NCBI RefSeq assembly: GCF_014645135.1
Contig: NZ_BMLH01000001.1
Location: 124,001 to 188,000, forward strand
Direction: 5' to 3'
DNA: 64,000 nucleotides
From: Rheinheimera tangshanensis
Lineage (GTDB): Bacteria; Pseudomonadota; Gammaproteobacteria; Enterobacterales; Alteromonadaceae
Within the stretch, counting starts at the first letter, position 1, and each line of letters starts with the position of its first letter. The translations under genes and the position numbers were made by a program. Under the pieces are notes generated by a model that did not search any database, was not told where the DNA came from, and saw only the letters and a list, made by a program, of their open reading frames with translations. Shown here piece after piece: positions 18,441 through 28,400 of the stretch.

Positions 18441-19733
18441 ATGCTTGAACAACTGATTGATTTTTATCGCAGCGTAAACAGGCCGGAACTCAATAATAGT
18501 CTGCAGTTTGAAATCACGATAATTTTCAGCGAAACACTTTTTCAGCAGCTTAAACATCTTAGTAAGCAAGGCTTTGTTCAATTAGATGAAATGCTGATTA
18601 GTGATCTCGACACCGCTTTGTCAGATATTCAGTCCGAGCATTTCGGCGAATCAGCCACGCTTAGCGGTAAAATCAGCACGGGTGACTGTCAATTTTACCT
18701 TGATATTCAGGACCTGTTGCAGCGCAATACTGGCTTGAGTAAGGGGCAATTAACCACGGCATTTTACGTTGCTTCAGACGACTATTATTCCGCAGGCAAA
18801 ATTGCAGAAACTAGCTCACAGATATATCAACAATTGCATGCATTGATGCTGTTGATCTACGAACTTAAAGATCTGGCGCATTACCATGATGCAAAAGTAG
18901 GTGAAGAGACATTAAATCTGGTTTTTGTGCGCGAAATTGAAGGCTCGAATGCAAAGTCTTTGCAAATTACACCTAAGTTGACGATGCAGCTGCTCGAAGC
19001 CCCAGTAATTGATATCGCAACGCTGGTGGAAATTGGCCAACAAGCCGGAGTTAACCCGCATATAGGCAGAGAGAAATCAGTTTTCCGCTCAACACTCGTT
19101 GAATTCTTAAGTAATTCAGTAAGTAACTCGCAGGATAAATTTGCATACTTGGTATTGCACTGGTCTGAATTTATTCAGCTTTTTAAGAAAAACTTTGATA
19201 CGTATATCAGCGGCTTTGCGTTTCACAAAGCACGTAAAGAAGTGGCCGATGCAGAAGTTGCAGCAGCCGACCAACTCGCCAAAGTATTAAATGACATATC
19301 AGGCAAAGCTCTGGGTATACCCTTGTCGTTGGCATCCCTGGTGTTAATTGCCAAAACGGATAGCACATTTGAACGTTTAGTATTGGTCTGTGCGGCCTTG
19401 CTTGCATCCTGGTTGCTGGCGCAACTGATGTACAACCAGCAATTACAATTAGCCCGGATCAAAGATGCGCGCGCCTTGCTATTTGATGAGATAAAGGTAA
19501 GGGCGGCAGATTATCCAGAAGAGCTCAGCAGCCGGATCCTTGATACGTCCAGGAATCTGGAAACCAACGAAAAAAAGGTGGGGCGTTTACTGTGTTCTTT
19601 GCGCATAATCAGTTGGTTACCTGCGTTAACTGCCACGGCATTGCTGTGGCATTTAAACGCTGAAAATGTGCGTTACAGTGTTAGTATACTTAACACTTTT
19701 TTAATGCAATTTGTCGCTTGGTTTGGTTATTAA
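18441..19733 (+). CDS. uncharacterised membrane-anchored protein
   Basis: A 430-residue protein of unknown function. The first 290 residues are soluble and helical. Two hydrophobic segments follow, A-L-G-I-P-L-S-L-A-S-L-V-L-I-A with V-L-V-C-A-A-L-L-A-S-W-L-L-A around 295-335, and I-S-W-L-P-A-L-T-A-T-A-L-L-W near 400, so it probably sits in the inner membrane. It starts four bases after the NdpA-like stop; a GTG at 18414 overlapping that gene is an alternative start. The coupling of a nucleoid protein with a membrane protein suggests a joint, possibly defensive, task (inference). Confidence 0.6.
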   Translation: MLEQLIDFYRSVNRPELNNSLQFEITIIFSETLFQQLKHLSKQGFVQLDEMLISDLDTALSDIQSEHFGESATLSGKISTGDCQFYLDIQDLLQRNTGLSKGQLTTAFYVASDDYYSAGKIAETSSQIYQQLHALMLLIYELKDLAHYHDAKVGEETLNLVFVREIEGSNAKSLQITPKLTMQLLEAPVIDIATLVEIGQQAGVNPHIGREKSVFRSTLVEFLSNSVSNSQDKFAYLVLHWSEFIQLFKKNFDTYISGFAFHKARKEVADAEVAAADQLAKVLNDISGKALGIPLSLASLVLIAKTDSTFERLVLVCAALLASWLLAQLMYNQQLQLARIKDARALLFDEIKVRAADYPEELSSRILDTSRNLETNEKKVGRLLCSLRIISWLPALTATALLWHLNAENVRYSVSILNTFLMQFVAWFGY

Positions 19734-19760
19734 CCGCATAAGTAGCATAGCGTTTAGAAA

Positions 19761-20174
19761 ATGACTTTTTGGAGTGCAGTGGTACACAGCATGGAATACG
19801 CAAAACAAGAACAGCATTTAAACCAACTCATTGTGAAACTTGGCGATAACCCAGTAAATGCGGACTTGCTTTACATAGAGCAGCGTGAACTTTGGCAAAG
19901 CCTGGCGTTTAGTAAAGCGCAAGTTGCGCTTTGGCTCGCCTCTTTGCCTTTAGCCAATGTTGGTAGTAATACGCAGGCACAATACAAGGTTACACCAGAT
20001 TTGACGCAACACCTGCTGGCGTTATTGCAACAAGCTGGCGGGCGTATACCATTGGCTCAAGTATTAAAAAAGCTGCCGGCAGGCATTACCACCAGTGAAC
20101 AGCAAATACGTAAATTGGCGCAGCAACACGCGCAATTAGACATTAAAGGGCCTTTGCTAGTTTTAGTTAATTAA
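19761..20174 (+). CDS. small winged-helix-like protein upstream of hsdM
   Basis: Up to 137 residues, not recognised. The second half (L-T-Q-H-L-L-A-L-L-Q-Q-A-G-G-R-I-P-L-A-Q-V-L-K-K-L, then Q-I-R-K-L-A-Q-Q-H, then a terminal strand L-L-V-L-V) resembles a winged helix. Three starts compete: ATG 19761, GTG 19779 (GGAG four bases upstream) and ATG 19791. It lies 81 bases before hsdM, a position that fits a regulator or accessory protein of the cluster. Confidence 0.5.
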   Translation: MTFWSAVVHSMEYAKQEQHLNQLIVKLGDNPVNADLLYIEQRELWQSLAFSKAQVALWLASLPLANVGSNTQAQYKVTPDLTQHLLALLQQAGGRIPLAQVLKKLPAGITTSEQQIRKLAQQHAQLDIKGPLLVLVN

Positions 20175-20255
20175 TTACGCTGGCCAACGAATTACTCAGA
20201 TGTGAGGGTGTATATCACGCTATCACAATACAATGATAAAAAATAAGAAAACATC

Positions 20256-22403
20256 ATGGCAAAAGAAACGAAGAAACAAGACGCACAGCTACAACTTGAA
20301 CTGTTATTTAATCGACTGGTACAGCAACACTCAGAGTTTACTCAGCCGTTATTAGACTTACCGACGCATGAGTTTGTTAAAGCCGGTCTTATTCAAGGTT
20401 TGGTCGAAGGTAACCTAACGCCACCGGTTATGTTGGTTGCACTTACTGAAGGCCATTGGGAATATGCCGCTGATACTGCCAAGTTTGATGAGTTGGCTTA
20501 CCAGCTACTAAGTGACATCGACGATGACTGGCCGGTGTTTGCCGTGGTAGCCGATGGCAGCAATCAGCGTATTTTGGCGCTATTTGGTGCCGATGGCTCT
20601 GACGGTACTCATGGCGTGGATAGCTTACCAAGCCTTGATGAGCTGCGCAGCTTTGACCGCTTAGAACGCGACCCAACTTTCCGTTGGTCGATGCGTATTT
20701 ACACCCGGTTAATGCAGCGCTTCGATGCTTTTCATGAAAACGTGTATCGCGTGACTAAAGATAAGGTTAACGACAAAAACGACATTATCGAAGAAGTAGC
20801 AAAGTTGCTTTTTTTAGAGAGCTTCCGTGTTCATCATGATGAAAACCTCACGTTTATAGATGCCGAGGGGAACACTTTACGTTTTCGTGATGTGTACGAC
20901 TGGCAATATGTCGCCAAACACGGTGATAAAGCCGTAGAGCAAATTAAAGCCGCCTTTGAAGAGTTTAAAAGCCATGAAGACTATGTGGTGATTTCGGATG
21001 ATGGTTCGCGCAACGCCATTTTTGATAAAGACACCCATTTACGTTTGTCAGTAGCCAAAAACTACCAGGATTTGCTTGAAGCCATACAAAACTTAGGTCC
21101 GGTTAAAACCAATGATGGTAAAACCTTAAAAGAACAGGGTAACCTGGGTGATGTATCGGGCGACTTACTAGGCCGGGTGTTTGATGTGTTTTTACGCGCC
21201 AACTTTGAATCTAAAGGGGGCCTGGGTGTTTACTTAACGCCAAACCCGGTAAAGCAAGCTATGCTAGAAATCGCCATGCACGACATCGATGATGACGATG
21301 AGATGCGCTCGCGCCTGGCCAATGGTGATTTCCGGTTTTGCGACCCAACTTGTGGCTCTTTTGGTTTTGGCTCAGTGGCGTTAAGCCAAATTGATAAATG
21401 GATCGACTTTAAACTGGTACTGGCTGACGACAAAAAGGCCGCGCTTAAGCAAAAGCTGCGCGAAAGCGCCTTTACCGGTGCCGATGCTGCACCGCGTATG
21501 GTAATGCTGGCGCGTGTGAATATGGCGCTGCAAAACGCCCCCAAGGCGCAAATTTTCTATACCGATAACTCGCTTACTACACAGGCGCTTAAACCCAATA
21601 GCTTTGATCTTATTTGCACTAACCCGCCATTTGGTACACCTAACTTTGGTAAAGATAAAAAAGGCCAGGAATCGAAAAAGAACTACGAAGCCAATATGGA
21701 GCAAGTGCTGGGGGGCTTTCGCCCTGCTGAAAAAGTAGTCGATAGCTATAACACCTATTATGACCACTTAAAAATGAAGTGGCAGGATACTGGTGATTTA
21801 GCGCTGGATGAAAACGGCAACCCCAAATGGGCAGGCTATCGTACCGATTTACGTCGCACCGGCGGTACCGACAAAAAGCCTGTTTATAGCTATTTCCCAT
21901 CAGCTTCGGGCTTAGCGTTGGGCAGTAAGCCTGATAGCAAAGGCAGCTGGCAGCCAGTCGGTGCTTCAATCGACCCAGCCGTGCTGTTTATCGACCGCTG
22001 CCTGCAATTGCTTAAACCTGGCGGCCGCCTAATGATAGTGTTGCCCGATGGCATTTTATGTAACTCAGGCGACCGTTATGTGCGCGAGTACATTATGGGC
22101 AAAAAGGATGAGAAAAGTGGTGACTTTGTGGGCGGTAAAGCTATTGTTAAAGCGGTTATTTCCCTGCCCAGTGACTGCTTTAAGCTTTCCGGTACAGGTG
22201 CAAAAACATCAATTCTGTACGTACAAAAACGTCATGCTAATCCTAACCAACCCGAACAATTTTTGCCCGAGCCACAAACCGACGTGTTTATGGCGGTGGC
22301 TGAAACATTGGGATATGTCGTTAAAAACAATATCGAAGACTATAACGCTGGTGTGGCAAACGATCTGGATAAGATTGTCTCGGCTTATAAGCGGGGTGAG
22401 TGA
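20256..22403 (+). CDS. type I-like N-6 adenine DNA methyltransferase
   Basis: A 715-residue HsdM-type enzyme that methylates adenine using S-adenosylmethionine. An HsdM-like helical N-terminal part precedes motif I, F-C-D-P-T-C-G-S-F-G-F-G (361-372), and the catalytic N-P-P-F-G (456-460). A short P-G-G-R-L-M-I-V-L-P-D-G stretch near 585 is also typical. It is longer than classic HsdM (about 500) because of an N-terminal extension and insertions. HsdS follows with a TGATG overlap, but there is no HsdR anywhere in the window. It probably marks host DNA for the downstream nuclease/ATPase genes. Confidence 0.9.
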   Translation: MAKETKKQDAQLQLELLFNRLVQQHSEFTQPLLDLPTHEFVKAGLIQGLVEGNLTPPVMLVALTEGHWEYAADTAKFDELAYQLLSDIDDDWPVFAVVADGSNQRILALFGADGSDGTHGVDSLPSLDELRSFDRLERDPTFRWSMRIYTRLMQRFDAFHENVYRVTKDKVNDKNDIIEEVAKLLFLESFRVHHDENLTFIDAEGNTLRFRDVYDWQYVAKHGDKAVEQIKAAFEEFKSHEDYVVISDDGSRNAIFDKDTHLRLSVAKNYQDLLEAIQNLGPVKTNDGKTLKEQGNLGDVSGDLLGRVFDVFLRANFESKGGLGVYLTPNPVKQAMLEIAMHDIDDDDEMRSRLANGDFRFCDPTCGSFGFGSVALSQIDKWIDFKLVLADDKKAALKQKLRESAFTGADAAPRMVMLARVNMALQNAPKAQIFYTDNSLTTQALKPNSFDLICTNPPFGTPNFGKDKKGQESKKNYEANMEQVLGGFRPAEKVVDSYNTYYDHLKMKWQDTGDLALDENGNPKWAGYRTDLRRTGGTDKKPVYSYFPSASGLALGSKPDSKGSWQPVGASIDPAVLFIDRCLQLLKPGGRLMIVLPDGILCNSGDRYVREYIMGKKDEKSGDFVGGKAIVKAVISLPSDCFKLSGTGAKTSILYVQKRHANPNQPEQFLPEPQTDVFMAVAETLGYVVKNNIEDYNAGVANDLDKIVSAYKRGE

Positions 22404-24097
22404 TGTTTATCAATCGCATTAGTAGTCGAACATTAAATGACCGACTTCAGGCTGAGTTTTATAATCCAAAACTAATATTGCTCACTGAGAAATTATGTAA
22501 ACATGGAAGTAATAGTTTATATGCTTATTCAAATGATTTTCTCCGTGACCCATACTGTTATGGATTTGAACAAGCTAATAACAGTGCGAACAGATGCACA
22601 GTTCCTTATGTAAAAGGGGAGGATCTGCAGCAGTTTGTGGTTACAGAAACCAAGTCCTGGATAGAAGAAAGCTCATTAAATAAACACTCAAAAGTAGCCT
22701 TAAAAAAGGGAGATTTGATTATCTCTGTACGAGGATATATCGGTCACGTTGCAGTGTTCAGCTGTAATGTCGGACTACCTAGTCCAAATGTACTTGCTAT
22801 TCGGCCTAACACTACCTTAGTTGCCCCCTATTTTCTGAGTGCCTACTTCAATTCAAACACAGGCCATTCTCTTGTTAGGAGGTATGTAAGTGGTTCTGTT
22901 CAAGAAACCATTACAGTTGAGGATATTGGTAAAATTCAGTGCTTTGTGCCTGACTTTATTTCGCAAAAATACATCGGAGACAAAGTTCGCCAAGCCGAGC
23001 AACTGCGCACTTGGGCGAAGGTGCTATATCGGATTCCCGCTTTCATCGATGCTTTGATTCAAGGGGTTTTGCCTTTACCGCTCACCAATGCTCTCACTAC
23101 CTTATTAATGGGTGATAAAAAAGAAGCAACTAAGGAATTGACGAAATTTTTGTCACTAAATATTGCAGACTCTGATACCAAACAGGTTTTTCAATCCTTT
23201 ATCGCAAAGAACAAAATGGGATCAGTGGATATTGAAAGAGAGTTTTTTCATATCAACACCGTTGTAACCGATGCTATTGAAGACTTTTTATCAGCACAAA
23301 CGTATCGACCAGCAATTACTGAAGCCTTCGACATCATAACTTCGACAAAGCATACCTGCTTGCAAGCGATGAGTTTGGAGCCAATTCGACAAGGAGCAAC
23401 GCCAAAGTTTTCAACGATAGGAAAGAAATGTATTAAATCAAAGCAAACAAGGGATTTGTTTTTAGATGAGACTGGTTACGAAACGGTTGACCCCGATGAT
23501 GAGCAAAACAAACGTGTTGTTCGACTGAAAAGAAATGACATTCTGATAACAAGGCAAGGTGCCGGAACGGTAGGCCGAGCGTCGATTTTTCTGGACGATG
23601 AAGAGACATATATAACAGATTCTTTGTTCTTAGTTCGTATTGATTCAGACAAAGCCCATCCAGCATTTATTGCCGGTTTTCTCAGATCTTACACAGGGCA
23701 GCGATTGATAGAGAAAGGCGTTTATGGTTCAACAGGTCAGTTGAATTTATCAAGTGGCGCTTTACGAAATATTCCTGTACCAGATGTTGATTTGGATTTT
23801 CAGAACTTCCTTGGCGAAGCACTATGCACAGCTGATACCTTATTTAAGCTATCGACCAGACTCACGCAAGCAGCCAAAACCCTAGTCGAAGCCCTTATCG
23901 AAGGCCAGCTTAATGAGCAGCAGCTTATTCAAGCTCAACAAACTTTGGAGGATGGCGACAATACCCTAGATCAAGCGATTTTAAGCGAACTGAGCAGTGA
24001 GGGTTATGCCATTGAAGGGGCAACTCCGCTGTTTAGCGATATTGATGAGCTATACCGTTTGCTAGAAAGTGCCGTCCAAGCTGAGGTTGAGGAGTAG
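22403..24097 (+). CDS. type I-like specificity subunit
   Basis: A 564-residue HsdS-type protein with two target-recognition domains (first about 10-200, second about 320-480; V-P-Y-V-K-G-E-D-L and K-R-N-D-I-L-I-T-R-Q-G are typical) separated and ended by helical spacers. It should determine the bipartite sequence methylated by the upstream HsdM. It is longer than most HsdS (about 400-460), mainly through a helical insert between the two domains (about 210-320) and an acidic tail that may bind partners. Base composition is less GC-rich in the recognition domains than in the helices, as expected of exchanged target domains. Confidence 0.85.
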   Translation: MFINRISSRTLNDRLQAEFYNPKLILLTEKLCKHGSNSLYAYSNDFLRDPYCYGFEQANNSANRCTVPYVKGEDLQQFVVTETKSWIEESSLNKHSKVALKKGDLIISVRGYIGHVAVFSCNVGLPSPNVLAIRPNTTLVAPYFLSAYFNSNTGHSLVRRYVSGSVQETITVEDIGKIQCFVPDFISQKYIGDKVRQAEQLRTWAKVLYRIPAFIDALIQGVLPLPLTNALTTLLMGDKKEATKELTKFLSLNIADSDTKQVFQSFIAKNKMGSVDIEREFFHINTVVTDAIEDFLSAQTYRPAITEAFDIITSTKHTCLQAMSLEPIRQGATPKFSTIGKKCIKSKQTRDLFLDETGYETVDPDDEQNKRVVRLKRNDILITRQGAGTVGRASIFLDDEETYITDSLFLVRIDSDKAHPAFIAGFLRSYTGQRLIEKGVYGSTGQLNLSSGALRNIPVPDVDLDFQNFLGEALCTADTLFKLSTRLTQAAKTLVEALIEGQLNEQQLIQAQQTLEDGDNTLDQAILSELSSEGYAIEGATPLFSDIDELYRLLESAVQAEVEE

Positions 24098-24099
24098 GC

Positions 24100-25419
24100 A
24101 TGGCTTTCGTTGATGAGCTTGGCAACATGGACCGCCGCACCTCCGCAAGTAGTCTTTTAGCACTTGAGGCAGCACAAGGCTTTTGCCAGCAGCTGGGCGC
24201 GCTTTGGTTCAATGGCGGTTTGGAGGCAAACAAAGCTGCGTCGTTATTGACTGCCACTCCGTTGCTGAAAAAGCTGTTACAGCCGATAGCGGGTAGCGAT
24301 TCAGAAATTGAGGTTAGTGCGTACTGCCTAAGCACACCTTTGCTTAATGCTTATAGTGAACTTAGCCAATTAGGCGAATGGCAATTGGCGCTCTTGGGGT
24401 TAAACCCGGAAGTACGAGAGCATTGGCTTAACTTGGCTGCTGCCCGCTGCCGTGAAGCTGGGGCGATGAGTGCCCCACAGGTGTTGGTAAAACTGATCCA
24501 ACAACTAGGTAACGCCAGTGGATGGGTATTAGCGGAGCTGGAGAACACAGCGGTTACGCCACAAATTATCGCTGGGCCGCTGGCGCAACTTGAGCGTGAC
24601 CTGCTGGGCCATAGTTTAAACGAAAACGCTGCTATACCTGCCTTATGCCGCATATTACGCGCCTGTTTTATGCTGTATAACTTAAGCGAGCAAGCTGAAG
24701 CGCTGGCGCCGATTCAACCTGTAGATGTAACCACTAAACAGCTCGCCAACAACTGGTGCCGTGGCCGTTTACTGGCACTGCCAGAAAGCCTATTAAACGA
24801 ATATAACCTTAAGGGTGCCATAAATCCAAATACAGACTGGTTATTGGTGCCGCATCCGGCGTCTGGCGCTAAGAATACAAATATACAATTAATGGGCTTA
24901 TTGGCAGAGCAGCCATGGTTATTTTTATTAAGTCTGCTGAGCTTTGTACAAGATGCCTGGGCGGCTGAACAACGTGGTGGTTTATTGCTGACCTTGCCTG
25001 CCGGGCAAAACGCCTTTGCGCCCAGCCAAGTTAATGTGGCTGTTCAAGGTATTGATGGTGACGAAGTTAGCCTTGGCAGTTTGGCCACTTTTTTAGTGCA
25101 GCTGCTTAGTGAGCTTAATATTGCCCTTTATCCGGTGCGAACAAATAGCCCAGAGAATATTCAGCGATTAAACCGTGCTTTAATCCCATTAATTGCCGAA
25201 TTACTGCTGAAAAAAATCTGGCAATTTACTGAAGTTGGCTGCGGCGAACCCAGCCATTACCGAATACACCCTGATTTTAGTGATGCCTGTTACAGCCTGC
25301 CATTAGCGCCGTTGTTTGGTTACAAAAGCCAGCATTTACAACAGGCCATTAAGCAGTTAGCACAAACAAGCTATGCCAACGCCAGAAGCGTCAGTGCGGC
25401 GAACAGAATAAACAGATAA
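24100..25419 (+). CDS. uncharacterised helical protein of the defence-like cluster
   Basis: I do not recognise this 439-residue protein. It is alanine- and leucine-rich and mostly helical, without membrane segments, P-loop or metal motif. It begins three bases after the HsdS stop with a GAGG site, and 12 bases separate it from the large ATPase, so it is made together with them. A scaffolding or adaptor role between the methyltransferase and ATPase parts is a guess. Confidence 0.6.
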   Translation: MAFVDELGNMDRRTSASSLLALEAAQGFCQQLGALWFNGGLEANKAASLLTATPLLKKLLQPIAGSDSEIEVSAYCLSTPLLNAYSELSQLGEWQLALLGLNPEVREHWLNLAAARCREAGAMSAPQVLVKLIQQLGNASGWVLAELENTAVTPQIIAGPLAQLERDLLGHSLNENAAIPALCRILRACFMLYNLSEQAEALAPIQPVDVTTKQLANNWCRGRLLALPESLLNEYNLKGAINPNTDWLLVPHPASGAKNTNIQLMGLLAEQPWLFLLSLLSFVQDAWAAEQRGGLLLTLPAGQNAFAPSQVNVAVQGIDGDEVSLGSLATFLVQLLSELNIALYPVRTNSPENIQRLNRALIPLIAELLLKKIWQFTEVGCGEPSHYRIHPDFSDACYSLPLAPLFGYKSQHLQQAIKQLAQTSYANARSVSAANRINR

Positions 25420-25431
25420 AGGATTTTCGTG

Positions 25432-28400
25432 ATGAGTTTTGAATTAGATGATGCCGTAGTGCATAAACTCGCTAAACAACATCGCTGGGCGGCTACCGGT
25501 GTGTCGGACTACCCTCCGCGTGATCCCTTGGTTGGCCAAAGCCGCTTTTTTAAGCGCTTTCAAACCTTTTTACACACTGTTGATCATGACGACGACCGCT
25601 TTGCCCATGTATTTGCGGTTGAGGCTGAATGGGGCCGCGGTAAATCGCGTTTAGGCCATGAGCTGGTGGCGCAAATAAACGACTGCTCCAAAGGTTGGTT
25701 TGTGCGAGATGAGCAAGGCCAATTGAATGATCAGCAATTGTTTAACGGTGAAGCACAGGACAAGTATCTGGCGCTGTATATCCGTTACTCGCAAGTCGCA
25801 TCAGATTATCAAAACTCCGACAACTGGTTTGCTTTTGGGTTGTATCAGGCCTTGTTTCCACTGGCGACACAATCATTTGATGGCTCTATTCAAAGCGAAA
25901 TTGCCAAGCAAGCCTATGAGCGATTAATGCCGTTTGGCTTTAAGGCTGGACTTTTGTCTGATGCGTTGCAGATAGATAAACATCACAGCGAAGAAGAACT
26001 TTATACCAACCAAACCCTGGTGGTTGAGTTGGTGCAAGCCGCCTATCAGGTGCTAAAGCACTTTGGTGTGCAATATGTCTTAGTGGTGTTGGATGAGCTG
26101 GAAACGGTTGCTGAAGCGGCAACCTTTGGGTTGGAAGATGAGCAAGACAAACGCCTTGATGGCCAGGCTATTCGTTTAATTGGTAAAGCCATTAAAGAAG
26201 AAGACCCTCGCCGTAAACTGCCGTGGTTACGTTATGTGGCGTTGTGTTCGCCACTGCTAGGCCAGCAACTACGGGAGATCCAGTCGGTAGCGCGTCGTTT
26301 TGAATTAGTCGAGCTGGAGCACAACGCCTTTGCCGATGTATCCGACTATGTTGTCAGCCTCTCAAAAGACGGCAAGCTGGCATTTGATTATCCTGCAGGC
26401 CTTGTTGAAGCTGCCTACGCCATGAGTGGTGCTAACTTTGGTTGGTTTAACGTGGTAATGGCCAATGTTGATGCTGTGCTTAGCCAATATCAACAAGCGG
26501 GCAGGAGTATTAAGGATGTCGGCGATTTGTTCGAGGCCGTATTGGCGGGCTCTGGCCGTGTGGCCAAACATGTGCTGGACAAAGGTGCGATAGAAGGTAT
26601 TCAAACCCGCGACCAAGCCTTATTGACCCAGTGCCGCAGTTTACTATACGGCCAGTTACCGGTGCGCCTGGCAGACATTAGTCAGGAAACTGATCTACTG
26701 GCACTGAAAAACGAAGATCAGGAGCCAATTGCAGCTTATTACCGGAAGCTGAACTTTGACCGTTTACAATGCCGCCAAGCGTTAGAGCAGGCCAAATTTC
26801 GCCGCGATAAAGATGAATGGTATTACCCTGCTGTGGACCAGGCGTTAAGCCTGGATACCTTGTTGGATAATCTGCGTACCTTTTCCATTAAAGAGCTGGC
26901 GGCCAGTGGCGATAAAAGCGCGGTGTTGTTGCCTCTGTCTAAAGGTGAGTTTAAATATTTATTGAGCTTGCTATATGATCACCCTGCTATTGAGTTTGCC
27001 GCCGATGCCTTGTGGCATAAGTTAGTGGGTGATACCGCCGAGCTGGACGCCAGCGAAGCGACACATATTGGCCCCAGTGTTGCCATGTTACTGCGTTTAG
27101 ATTTGCGCTATCGCAGTACGCAGCAAAACTCGTTGATTTTTAAAGAACCCAGCATGGGCGATGGCCATGAGCAGGCTATGGCTGAGCTTGGTAAACAAAG
27201 TAGCCAAAAGCCCATTGTTAAAAACTTAACCCGTGTTACCGGTTTTGTGCGTCTGTTAGATAACAATTGGCGTTACGACGAAAACTTACTGGAGAACAAA
27301 GCCGGTACCGATGACGTACCACTGGCAATGCTAACCGAGCCAAAAGGTCGCCAAGGCGGCTTAATAACGTTGCAAGGTTTTAAGTTGCACCCAGATGGTA
27401 AAGCTCTGTTTGCCTGGGTTAGCAACTTTAATGAGCTGAATAAGTTACACACCTTTGCTGCTGAACACGGTCGCCAATATGGACGTACACCAGTGTTGGC
27501 ACTGACAGCCTCTGCCCACTTAATGGAACAGTACAGCCGCTTGGATGATACCCATGAGTTGCGCGATGCAGTGCTGCTGCATTATGTAAACCCAAGCGAG
27601 GCGGACCAGCTAGAACGTATTGGTTTAAGTTTGGCGACTTGCCAGCAACATGGCGTGACATTAAGTATGGAGAGCTTTACTGCCAAGTTTAAAAACAAGC
27701 TGAATGCGTTAAGCACTTTTGCAAACGACGCCATTCAAAAATGGCGCCAGCGTTTGCAACAGCGCGGCTTAATTGCCTGGCCGTTAAAAATAGATGGTAA
27801 GTTATCACCGGTCGATCGCGACTTATTGTTTAAAGGCTGGTATCAGCTGGCTATTGCCTATTCAGAGCTAAACGGCGTGCTGGATTTGCAGCAACAACAT
27901 GGCGTGCCTGTAGATGAACTCAGCTGCTTGTTAGATAAACTCAAAGTACCCGGCAGTTATATCGCCAAAGGCTATACCGCTGATGAGCACGCCGGCTTAT
28001 TTACTGAACTTAATAATGTTCAGCGCAGCCAAGCGCAGATCCCACTGTTTTTAGCCCGTATTGCGCACCCCAATAAACAACACAAATGGCATTATGAACG
28101 CTTTAAGCAGCAGTTTTATTTTGCCTATGTCGCCGAAACCAGCATAACCGCCAGAGGTGTGTTTAATGACTGGATGTGGTGGTGTGGTGAGCTGAATTTG
28201 CTTACCCTAACCAATCCAACCGAAAAACAAGCGATGTGGGAGAGCTACCCGCGCTCCCGTTTAGAAAATGCAATTACCGAAGCGCAAAACTGGTTTAGTG
28301 GCAACGGCATGGACAGCTACAAAGCCAGTGTAGAGGTGATGAGCCGGGTGTATGGCTATGGCCGCATTAACGATGTATTTGCACCGCTGGGTACCAACCA

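Noticed and set aside
20256-24097. Classic type I restriction-modification system
   Set aside because: No HsdR helicase-nuclease gene is present, and the following genes are a different set.
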